In this document: positions 25,948 through 35,162 of the stretch, in pieces
Layout of the letters: the number at the start of each line of letters is the position of its first letter
Position numbering within the stretch: the stretch's first letter is position 1
Source of the DNA: PALSA-612 sp964595575
GTDB taxonomy: Bacteria > Actinomycetota > Thermoleophilia > Gaiellales > Gaiellaceae
Direction of reading: 5' to 3'
Length of the DNA stretch: 44,851 nucleotides
Assembly: GCA_964595575.1 (NCBI GenBank)
Contig: CAZQRA010000020.1
Coordinates: forward strand, 1-44,851
The notes under the pieces: model-generated
Told to the model about the DNA's origin: nothing
Seen by the model: only the letters and a program-made list of their open reading frames with translations
Databases searched by the model: none
Made by a program: the position numbers and the translations under genes

Positions 25948-25960
25948 TCCGTCGTAAGGT
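25932..25960 (+). promoter_or_regulatory. Predicted leaderless sigma-70-type promoter of the rhamnose operon
   Basis: TTGACA (25932-25937) and TAAGGT (25955-25960) are separated by 17 nt. The regulator's GTG start begins 8 nt downstream, at the expected transcription start, so the mRNA should be leaderless; no Shine-Dalgarno is seen before that GTG. This is the only clear promoter for the whole plus-strand rhamnose operon. Confidence 0.65.
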
Positions 25961-25968
25961 GCCTTCCG

Positions 25969-26835
25969 GTGGCGAACCTGACGGCCACGCAGCGCATGCA
26001 GCGGATCCTCGACCTGCTCCAGACGCGCGATGCCTTGCGCGTCTCCGAGCTGGCGGACGAGTTCGCCGTCTCCGAGGTGACCGTCCGCCACGATCTCTCC
26101 GAGCTCGCTCGGCAAGGGCTCGTCGCCCGCGTCCGGGGCGGCGTGCGCGCACTGGAGCGGGGTCATACCGAGCTTGCCTTCGACGTGCGGCTACGCCTCC
26201 AGGTGGCCGAGAAGCGGGCCATCGCCCGGGCGGCGGCGGCCATGGTGGGGGACGGGGAAGCGGTGGCCCTCGACTCGAGCACGACCGCCTACTTCCTCGC
26301 CCTCGAGCTCCGCGCCCGGAGGGAGCTGGTGGTGATCACCAACGGGCTTCTGATCGCCGCCGCCTTGGCCGGCTCGCCGGGCATCACCGTCCTCGTGACC
26401 GGCGGCATGCTCCGCCTGCCTGCCATGTCCGTGGTCGGCGACCTCGCCGCCGAGGTAGTGCGGAGGACGCACATCGACAAGGGCTTCTTCGGGGCGCGCG
26501 GGCTCAGCCTGGAGCGGGGGCTCATGGACCTGAACCCCGAGGAGGTACGGGTGAAGCACGAGCTGGCTTCTGCCTGCCGGCGGGTGGTCGGCATCGTCGA
26601 CAGCACCAAGTGGCACCGCACGGCCTTCCTTCCCTTCGTGTCGGCGGAGAAGGTGGACGCCATCGTCACCGACAGCGCCGCCCCCGCGGAGCTGGTGGCC
26701 TCCTGGCGGGAGCGCGGGGTGGAGGTGCTGACCGAGCGGCCGAGCCGGCGCCCGCGCCCGCCGGAGCAGCTGCCCCGCCTCTACCGGGAAGCCCTCGGCC
26801 AGCGGGTGGGAGCGCCCGGCGAGAGGGGGGCCTAG
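25969..26835 (+). CDS. DeoR/GlpR-family transcriptional regulator of rhamnose genes
   Basis: The 288-residue protein has the N-terminal DeoR winged helix-turn-helix (ATQRMQRILDLLQ, then VSELADEFAVSEVTVRHDL) and the C-terminal sugar-phosphate-binding DeoRC domain (VALDSSTTAYFLA, VITNGLLIA, VTGGMLR, then VVGIVDSTKW). It probably represses the rhamnose genes and is released by a phosphorylated intermediate such as rhamnulose 1-phosphate (inference from family and location). GTG 25969 lies at the predicted transcription start, suggesting leaderless translation. It is the first gene of the plus-strand rhamnose operon, 2 nt before rhaB. Confidence 0.9.
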   Translation: MANLTATQRMQRILDLLQTRDALRVSELADEFAVSEVTVRHDLSELARQGLVARVRGGVRALERGHTELAFDVRLRLQVAEKRAIARAAAAMVGDGEAVALDSSTTAYFLALELRARRELVVITNGLLIAAALAGSPGITVLVTGGMLRLPAMSVVGDLAAEVVRRTHIDKGFFGARGLSLERGLMDLNPEEVRVKHELASACRRVVGIVDSTKWHRTAFLPFVSAEKVDAIVTDSAAPAELVASWRERGVEVLTERPSRRPRPPEQLPRLYREALGQRVGAPGERGA

Positions 26836-26837
26836 CC

Positions 26838-28337
26838 GTGGCGACGATGGTGGCCGTCGACCTGGGGGCCCAGAGCGGGCGGGTGGCGGTGGGGCGTCTC
26901 GTGGGCGGACGGCTGACCATGCGGGAGGTGCACCGCTTCCCCAACCTCCCCGTTCGGGCCGGGGGAACCCTCTACTGGGACGTGCTCGGCCTGTATCGAG
27001 AGGTGCTGGAGGGCCTGCGGGCCGCGGCCGGCGAGACGGAGGGCCGCGTGGACTCGGTGGGCGTGGACACCTGGGGCGTCGACTTCGCCGTCCTCGACCG
27101 GGCCGGCAGGCTGCTCCAGAACCCGGTGCACCACCGCGACGGTCGCAGCCGGCGCGGCATGGAGCACGTCCTCGCCCGCGTCCCTGCCCGGGAGCTCTAC
27201 GAGCAGACCGGAATCCAGCTCATGCCCGTCAACACGGTCTTCCAGCTCGCCGCCATGGCCGAGGCCGACGACCCCGCGCTGGAGGCGGCAGAGACGCTCC
27301 TCCTCATCCCCGACCTCCTCCACTACTGGCTGAGCGGCCAGGTCGCGTGCGAGTTCACCAACGCCAGCACCACCGCCTGCCTCGACCCCCGGCGCGGCGC
27401 CTGGGCGGTCGACCTCCTCGGGCGGCTGGGGATCCCCGCCCGGCTGTTCCCGCCCCTCGTCCCTCCCGCCAGCCTCCTCGGCCCCCTCCGGGGGGAGGTA
27501 GCCGAGGAGACCCGGCTGCCCGGCGTCGAGGTGGTGGCGCCGGCCACCCACGACACCGCCTCGGCCGTGGCGGCCGTCCCCTTCCGCAGGCCCGGGGCCG
27601 TGTACGTCAGCGCCGGCACCTGGTCGTTGGTGGGGGTGGAGCTGCCTCGACCGCTGATCGACGACCGCACCTTCGCCGCCAACCTCACCAACGAGGGCGG
27701 CGTGGCAGGGACGACGCGGCTCCTGCGCAACGTCACCGGGCTGTGGCTGCTGCACGAGTCCCGCAGGACGTGGGCGCAGGAGGGTCACGACTGGACCTTC
27801 GAGGAGCTCCTCCTCCAGGCCGAGGCGGCGCCGCCGCTCCGCTCCCTCGTCGACCCCGACGATCCCTCCTTCGTCCCGCCTGGAGACATGCCGGCCCGGG
27901 TCCGCGCCTTCTGCGAGCGGGCCGGCCAGCCCTCCCCCTCGTCCCCCGGGGAGGTGGCGCGGTGCGTGCTGGAGAGCATCGTCCTGGGCCAGCGGCGGGC
28001 CATCGAGCTTCTGCGCGCCGCCGCCGACGCCGACCCGGCCGAGGTGCACGTCGTGGGTGGGGGAGCCCGCAACCGGCTCCTCTGCCAGTGGACGGCGGAC
28101 GCGACCGGGCTTCCGGTGGTGGCCGGGCCCGAGGAGGCGACCCTGGTCGGCAACCTGTTGGTGCAGGCCATGGGGCTAGGGGAGCTCCGCTCCCTGGAGG
28201 AGGCTCGAGAGGTGATCCGGGCCTCCTTCTCCCTTGTGGAGTACGAGCCCGGGGCCCGTGAGCCGTGGGAGGAGGCCTACGCCCGCTTCCAGGCCCTCGG
28301 GAGCGCCCCTCGTCCGGCGGAGGCGGTGACGAGATGA
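26838..28337 (+). CDS. rhaB: Rhamnulokinase
   Basis: RhaB phosphorylates L-rhamnulose to L-rhamnulose 1-phosphate using ATP. The 499-residue FGGY-type kinase shows the N-terminal phosphate loop VAVDLGAQSGRVAVG, the SVGVDTWGVDFAVLD catalytic region with the conserved aspartate, VAPATHDTASAVAAVP, YVSAGTWSLVG and the adenosine-binding VHVVGGGARNRLLCQ. GTG 26838 is used; an ATG three codons later is equally possible. Its stop overlaps the aldolase ATG (ATGA). Confidence 0.94.
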   Translation: MATMVAVDLGAQSGRVAVGRLVGGRLTMREVHRFPNLPVRAGGTLYWDVLGLYREVLEGLRAAAGETEGRVDSVGVDTWGVDFAVLDRAGRLLQNPVHHRDGRSRRGMEHVLARVPARELYEQTGIQLMPVNTVFQLAAMAEADDPALEAAETLLLIPDLLHYWLSGQVACEFTNASTTACLDPRRGAWAVDLLGRLGIPARLFPPLVPPASLLGPLRGEVAEETRLPGVEVVAPATHDTASAVAAVPFRRPGAVYVSAGTWSLVGVELPRPLIDDRTFAANLTNEGGVAGTTRLLRNVTGLWLLHESRRTWAQEGHDWTFEELLLQAEAAPPLRSLVDPDDPSFVPPGDMPARVRAFCERAGQPSPSSPGEVARCVLESIVLGQRRAIELLRAAADADPAEVHVVGGGARNRLLCQWTADATGLPVVAGPEEATLVGNLLVQAMGLGELRSLEEAREVIRASFSLVEYEPGAREPWEEAYARFQALGSAPRPAEAVTR

Positions 28338-30441
28338 GCGCTCCTGCCGCCACCGTGCTCGGCCCCATCGCTCCCCCCGTCGACCGCTGGGACGCCTCCG
28401 CCCCGATCGGCGCAGGCCCCCTCGAGGAGCTCGTCTACCGCTCCCGCCTGCTCGGGGCCGACCGGGCGCTCGCCAACCGGGGCGGCGGCAACACCTCCGC
28501 CAAGGGGGTCACCCTCGACCACGCCGGGCGCGAGACCCGCGTGCTCTGGGTCAAGGGGTCGGGCACCGACCTCGCCACCATCGCCGCCTCCGGCTTCGCC
28601 GCCCTGCGCCTGGAGGAGGTGCTCCTCCTCCGCCACCGCCAGGCCATGGCCGACGAGGAGATGGTCGACTACCTGCGCCGCTGTGCCCTCGCCCCCGACC
28701 AGCCCCGCCCCTCGATCGAGACCCTCCTCCACGCCTTCGTCCCTGCGGCCCACGTCGACCCGACGCGGTGATCGCCCTCACCGCTTGCCCCCAGGGGCGG
28801 CGTCTGGCTGCCGAGGCGTTCGGTGAGGAGGCGGTCTGGCTCGACTACCAGCGGCCCGGCTTCGCCATGGCCAAGCGCGTGGCCGAGCTCCTGGAGGAGA
28901 GCCGGGGGGCCCGCGCCGTCCTCTTGGAGAAGCACGGCCTTGTCACCTGGGGCGAGACGAGCGAGGAGGCCTACCGCGCCACCCTCGAGATCGTGTCCAG
29001 GGCCGCCGAGGTCCTGAGGAGCGCCGGCCGGGGACAGTTCGGCCTGGGAGGGCCCAGGGTACGGGTGGCCACCGACGAGGAGGCAGAGGCGGCGCTGGCC
29101 GCCGCCCTTCCCGCCCTGCGCGGCGCCCTGCTCGCGGACGCCCCCGGCCTCGTCCTGGAGGTCGACCGAAGCCCGGAGGCTGTCGCCTTCGTCTCCTCCC
29201 GGGAAGGGCCGGCGGTGAGCCAGGTAGGGGCGCCCTGCCCCGACCACCTGATCACCACCAAGCACCGGCCGCTGGTGGTGGACTTCGACCCCGACCGCGA
29301 CTCCGGGGAGGAGCTGGCCGAGCGGCTGCGCGAGGGCGTCGAGGAGTACTCGGCCTGGTACCGGAGCTACTACGCGGCCAACCTGACCGAGGAGAGCCGG
29401 CCCTACCCCATGGACCCGGCGGGGCCGCGGGTGGTCCTCGTACCCGGCATCGGCATCGTCACCAGCGGCCCCGACGCCGGGCGGGCGCGCCTCGTCCGAG
29501 AGCTCTACCACCGCGCCATCGCCGTCCAGGCAGCGGCCCAGGCGGCCGGGGGCTTCCGCTCCCTGTCTGAGTCGGAGGCCTTCGCCATCGAGTACTGGCC
29601 GCTCGAGCGCTACAAGCTCTCCCAGGCCCCACCGCCGGCGGAGCTGACGGGACGGGTCGCCCTCGTCACGGGCGGGGCGAGCGGCATCGGCCGGGCGGCG
29701 GCCCGGCGCCTGGCCGAGCTGGGCGCCCACGTGGCGGTGGCCGACCTCAACGCCCAGGGGGCCGAGGAGGTGGCGGCGGAGATCTCGGCTCGGCACGGAG
29801 ACGGGCGGGCCCTGGGCCTGGCGGCGGACGTGACGAGCGAGGAGCAGGTGAGGGAGATGGTGCGCAGGGTCGTCCTCGCCTACGGGGGCCTGGACATCCT
29901 CGTCTGCTCGGCCGGGATCGCCGTGAGCGCGCCCGTGACGGAGACGGAGCTGGCCGATTGGGAGCGGATCTACGCCGTGCTCGCGCGCGGCTACTTCTTG
30001 CCTGCCCGAGAGGCCTTCCGCGTCCTCGCTCGCCAGGGCCGGGGAGGCTCGATCGTGTTCGTGGGCTCCAAGAACGCGCTCGTGGCCGGCGCCAACGCCT
30101 CGGCCTACTCCTCGGCCAAGGCAGCCTCCCTCCACCTCGCCCGCTGCCTGGCGGAGGAGGGAGGACGGTACGGCATCCGCGTGAACACCGTCAACCCCGA
30201 CGCCGTCATCGAGGGCTCCTCCATCTGGTCCTCGGAGTGGAAGGCCGACCGCGCCACCACCTACGGCATCCGGGAGGAGGAGCTGCCCGCCTTCTACCGG
30301 TCGCGCACGACCCTGAACGTGAACGTGTACCCCGAGGACGTGGCCGAGGCCATCGTCTTCTTCGCCACCGGTCGCTCGGCCAAGTCCACAGGCAACGTCC
30401 TCAACGTGGACGGCGGCATCCCCGCTGCCTACAGTCGATGA
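28334..30441 (+). pseudogene. rhaEW: Bifunctional rhamnulose-1-phosphate aldolase/lactaldehyde dehydrogenase, 10-nt deletion
   Basis: In this fused family the class II aldolase half cleaves rhamnulose 1-phosphate to DHAP and L-lactaldehyde, and the C-terminal short-chain dehydrogenase half oxidises lactaldehyde. From ATG 28334 the frame is normal up to FVPAAHVD, where homologues continue HTHPDAVIAL. Here ten bases are missing at about 28757-28761, so the frame stops at 28771 and DAVIAL resumes from GTG 28768, overlapping as GTGA. The lost bases encode the HxH zinc ligands. The third histidine (EKHGLVTWGE), the Rossmann motif TGGASGIG and the YSSAK catalytic pair are intact. It is either a true lesion with two coupled fragments, the second perhaps still a dehydrogenase, or an assembly error. 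Confidence 0.85.
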
Positions 30442-31949
30442 CGGCCCAGGCCTCGCCCCCCCTGATCGAGCTCCGCGGCATCGCCAAGAGGTACGGCGGC
30501 GTGCAGGCCCTGGCCGACGTGAGCGTGGCCGTCCAGCCCGGGACCGTCCACGGCCTCGTGGGCGAGAACGGGGCCGGCAAGTCGACCCTGGTCAAGATCC
30601 TCACCGGGGCCGTCCACCCCGACGCCGGGGAGATCCGCGTGCTCGGCCGGCCCCAGCGCATCGCCGACCCCCTGGCCGCCCACCGCCTGGGCATCGTGGC
30701 CATGTACCAGGAGCCCACGGTCTTCCCCGACCTCACGGTGGCGGAGAACGTGTTCGCGGGACGCTACCCGCGGGGCGTCCTGGGCACCGTCGACTGGCGG
30801 GCGATGCGGCGGGAGGCGGGCCGGATCCTGGCCGAGCTGGGCGTGGACTTCGGAGCCGACGCCCCTGTGCGGGGCCTGAGCGTGGCCGACCGACAGCTGC
30901 TCGAGATCGCCAAGGCCCTGTCCTCCCGCGCCCGCCTGCTGATCATGGACGAGCCCACGGCCGCCCTCTCCCCGCACGAGGTAGACACCCTGTTCGCCAC
31001 CGTCCGCCGGCTGCGCGGACGGGGCGTGGCCGTCATCTTCATCAGCCACCGGCTGGAGGAGGTGACCGCCATCGCCGACGTGGTCACCGTCCTCCGCGAC
31101 GGGCGGCACGTCGCCACCCGCCCCGCGCGCGAGCTCGCGCACGGCGAGCTCGTCCGGCTCATGGTGGGGCGGTCGCTGGAGGCCCTCTTCCCCAAGCAGG
31201 AGACGGCGGTCGGCGATCCCCTGCTGGTGGCGGAGGGCTTGAGCAGGCGGGGCGTCTTCGCCGACGTCTCCTTCCAGCTCAGGCGGGGCGAGATCGTGGG
31301 GCTCGCCGGCTTCGTGGGGGCGGGCCGCAGCGAGATCGCCCGCAGCCTGTTCGGCATCGACCCCCTCGACGCCGGCCGGGTGTGGATCGAGGGCCGCCCC
31401 TTCCGACCCCGGTCGCCGCGAGCCGCCCTGCGCCGGGGCTTGGCCTACCTCCCGGAGGATCGGCTGGCCCAGGGGCTCGTGCAGCAGATGTCGGTGCGGG
31501 AGAACGTGTCGCTGGCCGTGTTGCCCTCCCTGACGCCGGGGGGCATACTCAGGCCCCGCCGCGAGCAGACCCTGGCCCGGCGGTTCATGGACCGGCTGCG
31601 GATCAAGGCGACCTCGCCCTCGCAGCCGGTGCGGAGCCTGTCCGGGGGCAACCAGCAGAAGGTGGTCCTGTCCAAGTGGCTGGCCGCCGAGCCCAAGGTG
31701 CTCATCCTGGACGAGCCCACCCACGGGGTGGACGTGGCCACGAAGGCCGACGTTCACCGCGCCATCTCCCAGCTGGCCGCCGAGGGCCTGGCCATCCTCC
31801 TCATCTCCTCGGAGCTCCCCGAGCTTCTGGCCATGTCCGACCGGATCCTGGTCATGCGAGAGGGGCGCCTGGTGGCGGAGCTCCAGCGTCGCGAGGCGAC
31901 GCAGGAGCGGGTCATCCGAGCGGCCGCTGGGGTAGCGGAGGTGGCGTGA
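30438..31949 (+). CDS. rhaT: Rhamnose ABC transporter ATP-binding protein
   Basis: This is the double-cassette ATPase of a CUT2-type sugar importer. The 503-residue product has a complete first cassette (Walker A GENGAGKSTLVK, signature-like LSVADRQLLEIAKAL, Walker B LLIMDEPTAALS) and a second with the degenerate Walker A GFVGAGRSEIAR usual for this family, signature LSGGNQQKVVLSKWL and Walker B VLILDEPTHGVDV. ATG 30438 overlaps the dehydrogenase stop (ATGA), and its own stop overlaps the next gene (GTGA), so the whole block is translationally coupled. The rhamnose assignment rests on the operon and the RbsA/RhaT family. Confidence 0.93.
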   Translation: MTAQASPPLIELRGIAKRYGGVQALADVSVAVQPGTVHGLVGENGAGKSTLVKILTGAVHPDAGEIRVLGRPQRIADPLAAHRLGIVAMYQEPTVFPDLTVAENVFAGRYPRGVLGTVDWRAMRREAGRILAELGVDFGADAPVRGLSVADRQLLEIAKALSSRARLLIMDEPTAALSPHEVDTLFATVRRLRGRGVAVIFISHRLEEVTAIADVVTVLRDGRHVATRPARELAHGELVRLMVGRSLEALFPKQETAVGDPLLVAEGLSRRGVFADVSFQLRRGEIVGLAGFVGAGRSEIARSLFGIDPLDAGRVWIEGRPFRPRSPRAALRRGLAYLPEDRLAQGLVQQMSVRENVSLAVLPSLTPGGILRPRREQTLARRFMDRLRIKATSPSQPVRSLSGGNQQKVVLSKWLAAEPKVLILDEPTHGVDVATKADVHRAISQLAAEGLAILLISSELPELLAMSDRILVMREGRLVAELQRREATQERVIRAAAGVAEVA

Positions 31950-32989
31950 TCGCCCGCGGCCGCATGACCCCGCACGGCCTGGCGGCGACAGCCTTCCGGC
32001 TGCGGGAGACGGGGATCGCGGTGGCGCTGGTGGCCGTGGTGGTGGCCTTCGCCATCGAGGCCCCCAACTTCCTCACCCTGGACAACTGGCAGGACATCGC
32101 CAAGGAGGTGGCCATCGTGGTCGTGGTCGGGGTGGGGGAGACCATGGTCATCCTCACCCGCAACATCGACCTCAGCGTGGGCTCCATGGTGGGGCTCACG
32201 GCCTACCTCACCGCGGACGCCCTGGCCGGCGACAACAGCCTCCCACTGGGGATCGTCGCCCTGTTGGCGGTGGCGGTGGGGCTGGGCATGGGCCTCGTCA
32301 ACGGCCTGCTCGTCGCCGTGGCCCGCATCCCCGCCATCATCGCCACCCTGGCCACCCTGGCCGTCTACCGCGGCATCGCCTTCGAGATCACCGGTGGCCA
32401 GCGCATCGCCGCCTTCCAGCTTCCCGACCGCTTCCTCGATCTGGCCGCCACCAAGCCTGCCGGGCTTCCCACCCTGGCTTGGATCGCGCTGGGGGTGGCC
32501 CTGGCCGGGGCCGCCGCCTTGCGCCTGGCGCCCTGGGGTCGCGACTTCTACGCCATCGGGTCGAATCCGGAGGCAGCCCGACTCGCCGGCATTCCCGCCC
32601 GGAGGCGGGTGATCGCCGCCTTCGCCCTCTCCGGCGCCCTCTCCGGGCTGGGCGGGTTCATGTGGGCAGCCCGCTTCCCCACCGTGGACGCGGTCGCGGC
32701 CACCGACTTCGAGCTGGCCGTCATCACCGCCGTCGTCATCGGGGGCGTGAACGTGTTCGGGGGCTCGGGCTCGGTCCCGGGAGCCGTGCTCGGGGCCGTG
32801 CTCGTGGCCACCATCGCCAACGGCTTCACCCTGCTGCGGCTGTCGGAGTTCTGGAAGATCTTCTTCAACGGCCTGGCCATCGTCGTCGCCGTGACCATCG
32901 ACGCCGTGGTCACCCAGCGGCTGCAGGAGGCCCTGCGCCGACGGCGAGCTGAGGTGCTGGCGGCGCGCCACCTGGAGGCGGGGACGTGA
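31946..32989 (+). CDS. rhaP: Rhamnose ABC transporter permease 1
   Basis: One of two membrane subunits of the CUT2 importer. The 347-residue product has about nine to ten hydrophobic segments and the permease hallmark ITRNIDLSVGSMVGL (with LTRNIDLS) plus the later VIGGVNVFGGSGSVPG loop that contacts the ATPase. GTG 31946 overlaps the rhaT stop; an internal ATG seven codons later (MTPHG) is the alternative start. Its stop overlaps the second permease by 4 nt. Confidence 0.92.
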   Translation: MIARGRMTPHGLAATAFRLRETGIAVALVAVVVAFAIEAPNFLTLDNWQDIAKEVAIVVVVGVGETMVILTRNIDLSVGSMVGLTAYLTADALAGDNSLPLGIVALLAVAVGLGMGLVNGLLVAVARIPAIIATLATLAVYRGIAFEITGGQRIAAFQLPDRFLDLAATKPAGLPTLAWIALGVALAGAAALRLAPWGRDFYAIGSNPEAARLAGIPARRRVIAAFALSGALSGLGGFMWAARFPTVDAVAATDFELAVITAVVIGGVNVFGGSGSVPGAVLGAVLVATIANGFTLLRLSEFWKIFFNGLAIVVAVTIDAVVTQRLQEALRRRRAEVLAARHLEAGT

Positions 32990-34056
32990 GGCGGGCGAGA
33001 ACGGTGGCGGGGCGGGCGCTAGCCCGCTGGGAGACGCTCCTCCTGGTGGCCATACTGGGCGTGGGGGCCTGGAGCGCGACCCTGTCTCCCTACTTCCTCG
33101 ATCGGGCCAACCTCCTCGACCTGGTCACCCCCTACGTGTTCATCGGCCTCATGGCCTTCGGCCTGACCTTCGTCGTCATCGCCGGGGAGATCGACATCTC
33201 CGTCGTCTCCGCCCTGGCCGTGTCCGTGGTCTCCTTCGCCCAGCTCGTGGAGTCAGGCGTCAACGTGTGGGCGGCGGCGCTCGTGGGCCTGGCCGTCGCC
33301 ACCGCCCTGGGCTTGGCCAACGGCGTCCTGGTCGCCCTGCTCAACCTTCCCTCGCTCGCGGTCACCCTCGGCACCCTGGCCGCCTACCAGGGCCTCGCCT
33401 TCGTCGTCCTCTCCGGGGAGGGGGTGTCCGAGTTTCCCTCCGGCTACCTGAGGATCGGGGGCGGCTACATCGCCGGCGAGCTTCCCGTCGCCCTGCTCGT
33501 CCTGCTCGGCTTCGCCTTCCTCCTGGGGCTCCTCCTGCACGGGACGCGCTTCGGGCGCTACGTGTTCGCCATCGGCTGCAACCGGGAGGCGGCCCGCTTC
33601 TCGGGCGTCCCCGTGGCCCGGGTGCGGGTGTCCGTGTTCGCGCTCTCGGGGCTCATGGCCGGCGTGGCCGGAGTCTTCGTGTACGTCGGCTACTTCGGCT
33701 CGGCCCGAGCGGACGCCGGCCAGGGCCAGCTTCTGGACGTGGTCACCGCCGTGGTGCTGGGGGGAGTGGACATCTTCGGCGGCGTCGGCTCCATCGCCGG
33801 CGTCCTCCTGGCCCTCGTCCTGGTCGCCGAGCTACGCAACGGCATGCAGCTCGCCAACCTCCCCGGCGACCTCCAGAACATCGTCATCGGCGGTCTCCTC
33901 GTGACCGCCATCGTGACCGGAAACCTGGCTCGGGCCGCCCAGGCGGGCGAGCTGCGCCTCGCCGGCCTGGGCCTGCGCAGAAAGGAGGTGGTGGCAGTCG
34001 AGACAGAGGCAGGAGTGCCCGTCAATCCCAGACTCGAGACGCGTCAAGGAGGGTGA
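32986..34056 (+). CDS. rhaQ: Rhamnose ABC transporter permease 2
   Basis: The second membrane subunit of the CUT2 importer, 356 residues, with the typical FVVIAGEIDISVVSALAVSV motif (equivalent to the DLSVG motif of RbsC) and VLGGVDIFGGVGSIAG near the C-terminus. The C-terminal 30 residues after the last membrane segment are hydrophilic and cytoplasmic. GTG 32986 is coupled to rhaP (GTGA). A strong AAGGAGG (34046-34052) inside its end serves the next gene. Confidence 0.92.
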   Translation: MRRARTVAGRALARWETLLLVAILGVGAWSATLSPYFLDRANLLDLVTPYVFIGLMAFGLTFVVIAGEIDISVVSALAVSVVSFAQLVESGVNVWAAALVGLAVATALGLANGVLVALLNLPSLAVTLGTLAAYQGLAFVVLSGEGVSEFPSGYLRIGGGYIAGELPVALLVLLGFAFLLGLLLHGTRFGRYVFAIGCNREAARFSGVPVARVRVSVFALSGLMAGVAGVFVYVGYFGSARADAGQGQLLDVVTAVVLGGVDIFGGVGSIAGVLLALVLVAELRNGMQLANLPGDLQNIVIGGLLVTAIVTGNLARAAQAGELRLAGLGLRRKEVVAVETEAGVPVNPRLETRQGG

Positions 34057-34061
34057 TCCCA

Positions 34062-35105
34062 ATGCAGAGAAAGCGACTGCTTGTCCTGCTCAGCCTCGCG
34101 GCGACCGCGGCCCTGGCGGCCGGGCTCGCGGCGGGGGCGGGTGGCGCCGGCCCCAGCCGGGCCGCGCCCAAGGGGAAGAACTACAAGATCTTCTTCCTGC
34201 CCAAGTTCATCGGCATCGGCGTGTTCACCGAGAACGGAAAGGGGGGCAAGGAGGCCGGCAAGGAGCTCGGCGACACCGTCGTCTACAACGGCCCCACGGA
34301 GCCGGTGGGAGCCAAGCAGGTGCCCTTCATCGAGTCGGCGGTGAGGCAGGGCTTCGACGCCATCGTGATCTCGGCTCCCGACGCCAACGCGGTGGCGCCG
34401 GCGCTGCTTCGGGCCAAGGCCCGCGGGGTCAGGGTCGTCTCCTACGACGGGGACGTCCGGCCCGACGCCCGCGAGATCTTCGTCAGCCCGCCGCTTGCCT
34501 CCGACATCGGGGCCTTCCAGGTGGAGTGGCTGGGATCGCAGATCGGCTACAAGGGCGAGTTCGCCATCCTCTCGGCGACCCCCACGGCTGCCAACCAGAA
34601 CACCTGGATCAGGTGGATGAAGGTGGCGTTGAAGAAGCCCAAGTACCGCAACATGAAGCTGGTCAAGATCGCCTACGGCAACGACAAGCCGGTCGACTCG
34701 GCCAGGGAGACCCAGGCTCTGCTCCAGGCCTACCCCAACCTCAAGGGAATCATCGCTCCCACGACGGTGGGCATCTCGGCAGCAGCCCAGGTGCTGAGCC
34801 AGGAGGGCGCCTGCGGCAAGGTGGCCCTCACCGGCCTCGGCTTGCCCAACGAGATGCGCAAGTTCGTGAAGAAGGGCTGCGCCAAGAAGTTCGGGCTCTG
34901 GAACGAGCGCGACTTCGGCTACCTGGCGGTCTACGTCGCGCACCATCTGCTGGACGGCACGATCACCGGCAAGATCGGCGAGACCTTCAAGGCGGGCCGG
35001 CTGGGCACGCGGCAGGTCGTGAACTGCGCCGGCGTCAAGCCGTGCGTCGTGCTCGGCAAGCCGCTCGTGTTCACCCCCCAGAACATCGACAAGTTCAACT
35101 TCTAG
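34062..35105 (+). CDS. rhaS: Rhamnose ABC transporter substrate-binding protein
   Basis: This exported receptor captures rhamnose and delivers it to RhaPQ. The 347-residue product has a signal peptide (MQRKRLLVLLSLAATAALAA, then a GAGG-rich cleavage area) without an obvious lipobox cysteine, followed by the periplasmic-binding fold of the RbsB/RhaS type (FLPKFIGIGVFTENG, DAIVISAPDANAVAP, then VRVVSYDGDVRPDAR). The start ATG 34062 follows AAGGAGG by 9 nt, the strongest ribosome-binding site of the operon, which fits the need for excess binding protein. A strong hairpin follows at 35116-35146. Confidence 0.92.
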   Translation: MQRKRLLVLLSLAATAALAAGLAAGAGGAGPSRAAPKGKNYKIFFLPKFIGIGVFTENGKGGKEAGKELGDTVVYNGPTEPVGAKQVPFIESAVRQGFDAIVISAPDANAVAPALLRAKARGVRVVSYDGDVRPDAREIFVSPPLASDIGAFQVEWLGSQIGYKGEFAILSATPTAANQNTWIRWMKVALKKPKYRNMKLVKIAYGNDKPVDSARETQALLQAYPNLKGIIAPTTVGISAAAQVLSQEGACGKVALTGLGLPNEMRKFVKKGCAKKFGLWNERDFGYLAVYVAHHLLDGTITGKIGETFKAGRLGTRQVVNCAGVKPCVVLGKPLVFTPQNIDKFNF

Positions 35106-35115
35106 GAGCTGGAGC

Positions 35116-35146
35116 GGAGGGCGGAGGCGGTACGTCTCCGCCCTCC
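35116..35146 (+). terminator. Strong hairpin after rhaS, attenuator or partial terminator
   Basis: GGAGGGCGGAG (35116-35126) pairs perfectly with CTCCGCCCTCC (35136-35146); the loop can pair further (G-U, C-G, G-C), leaving about three unpaired bases. No U-tract follows; the next bases are CTCCGGGGGG. It lies between rhaS and the small downstream gene and could reduce read-through or protect the 3' end of the transporter mRNA. Confidence 0.6.
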
Positions 35147-35162
35147 CTCCGGGGGGAGGACA

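Noticed and set aside
28755..28775. Programmed frameshift in the aldolase gene
   Set aside because: No slippery heptamer or downstream pseudoknot is seen, and the lesion is a loss of ten bases with essential histidines, which frameshifting cannot restore.
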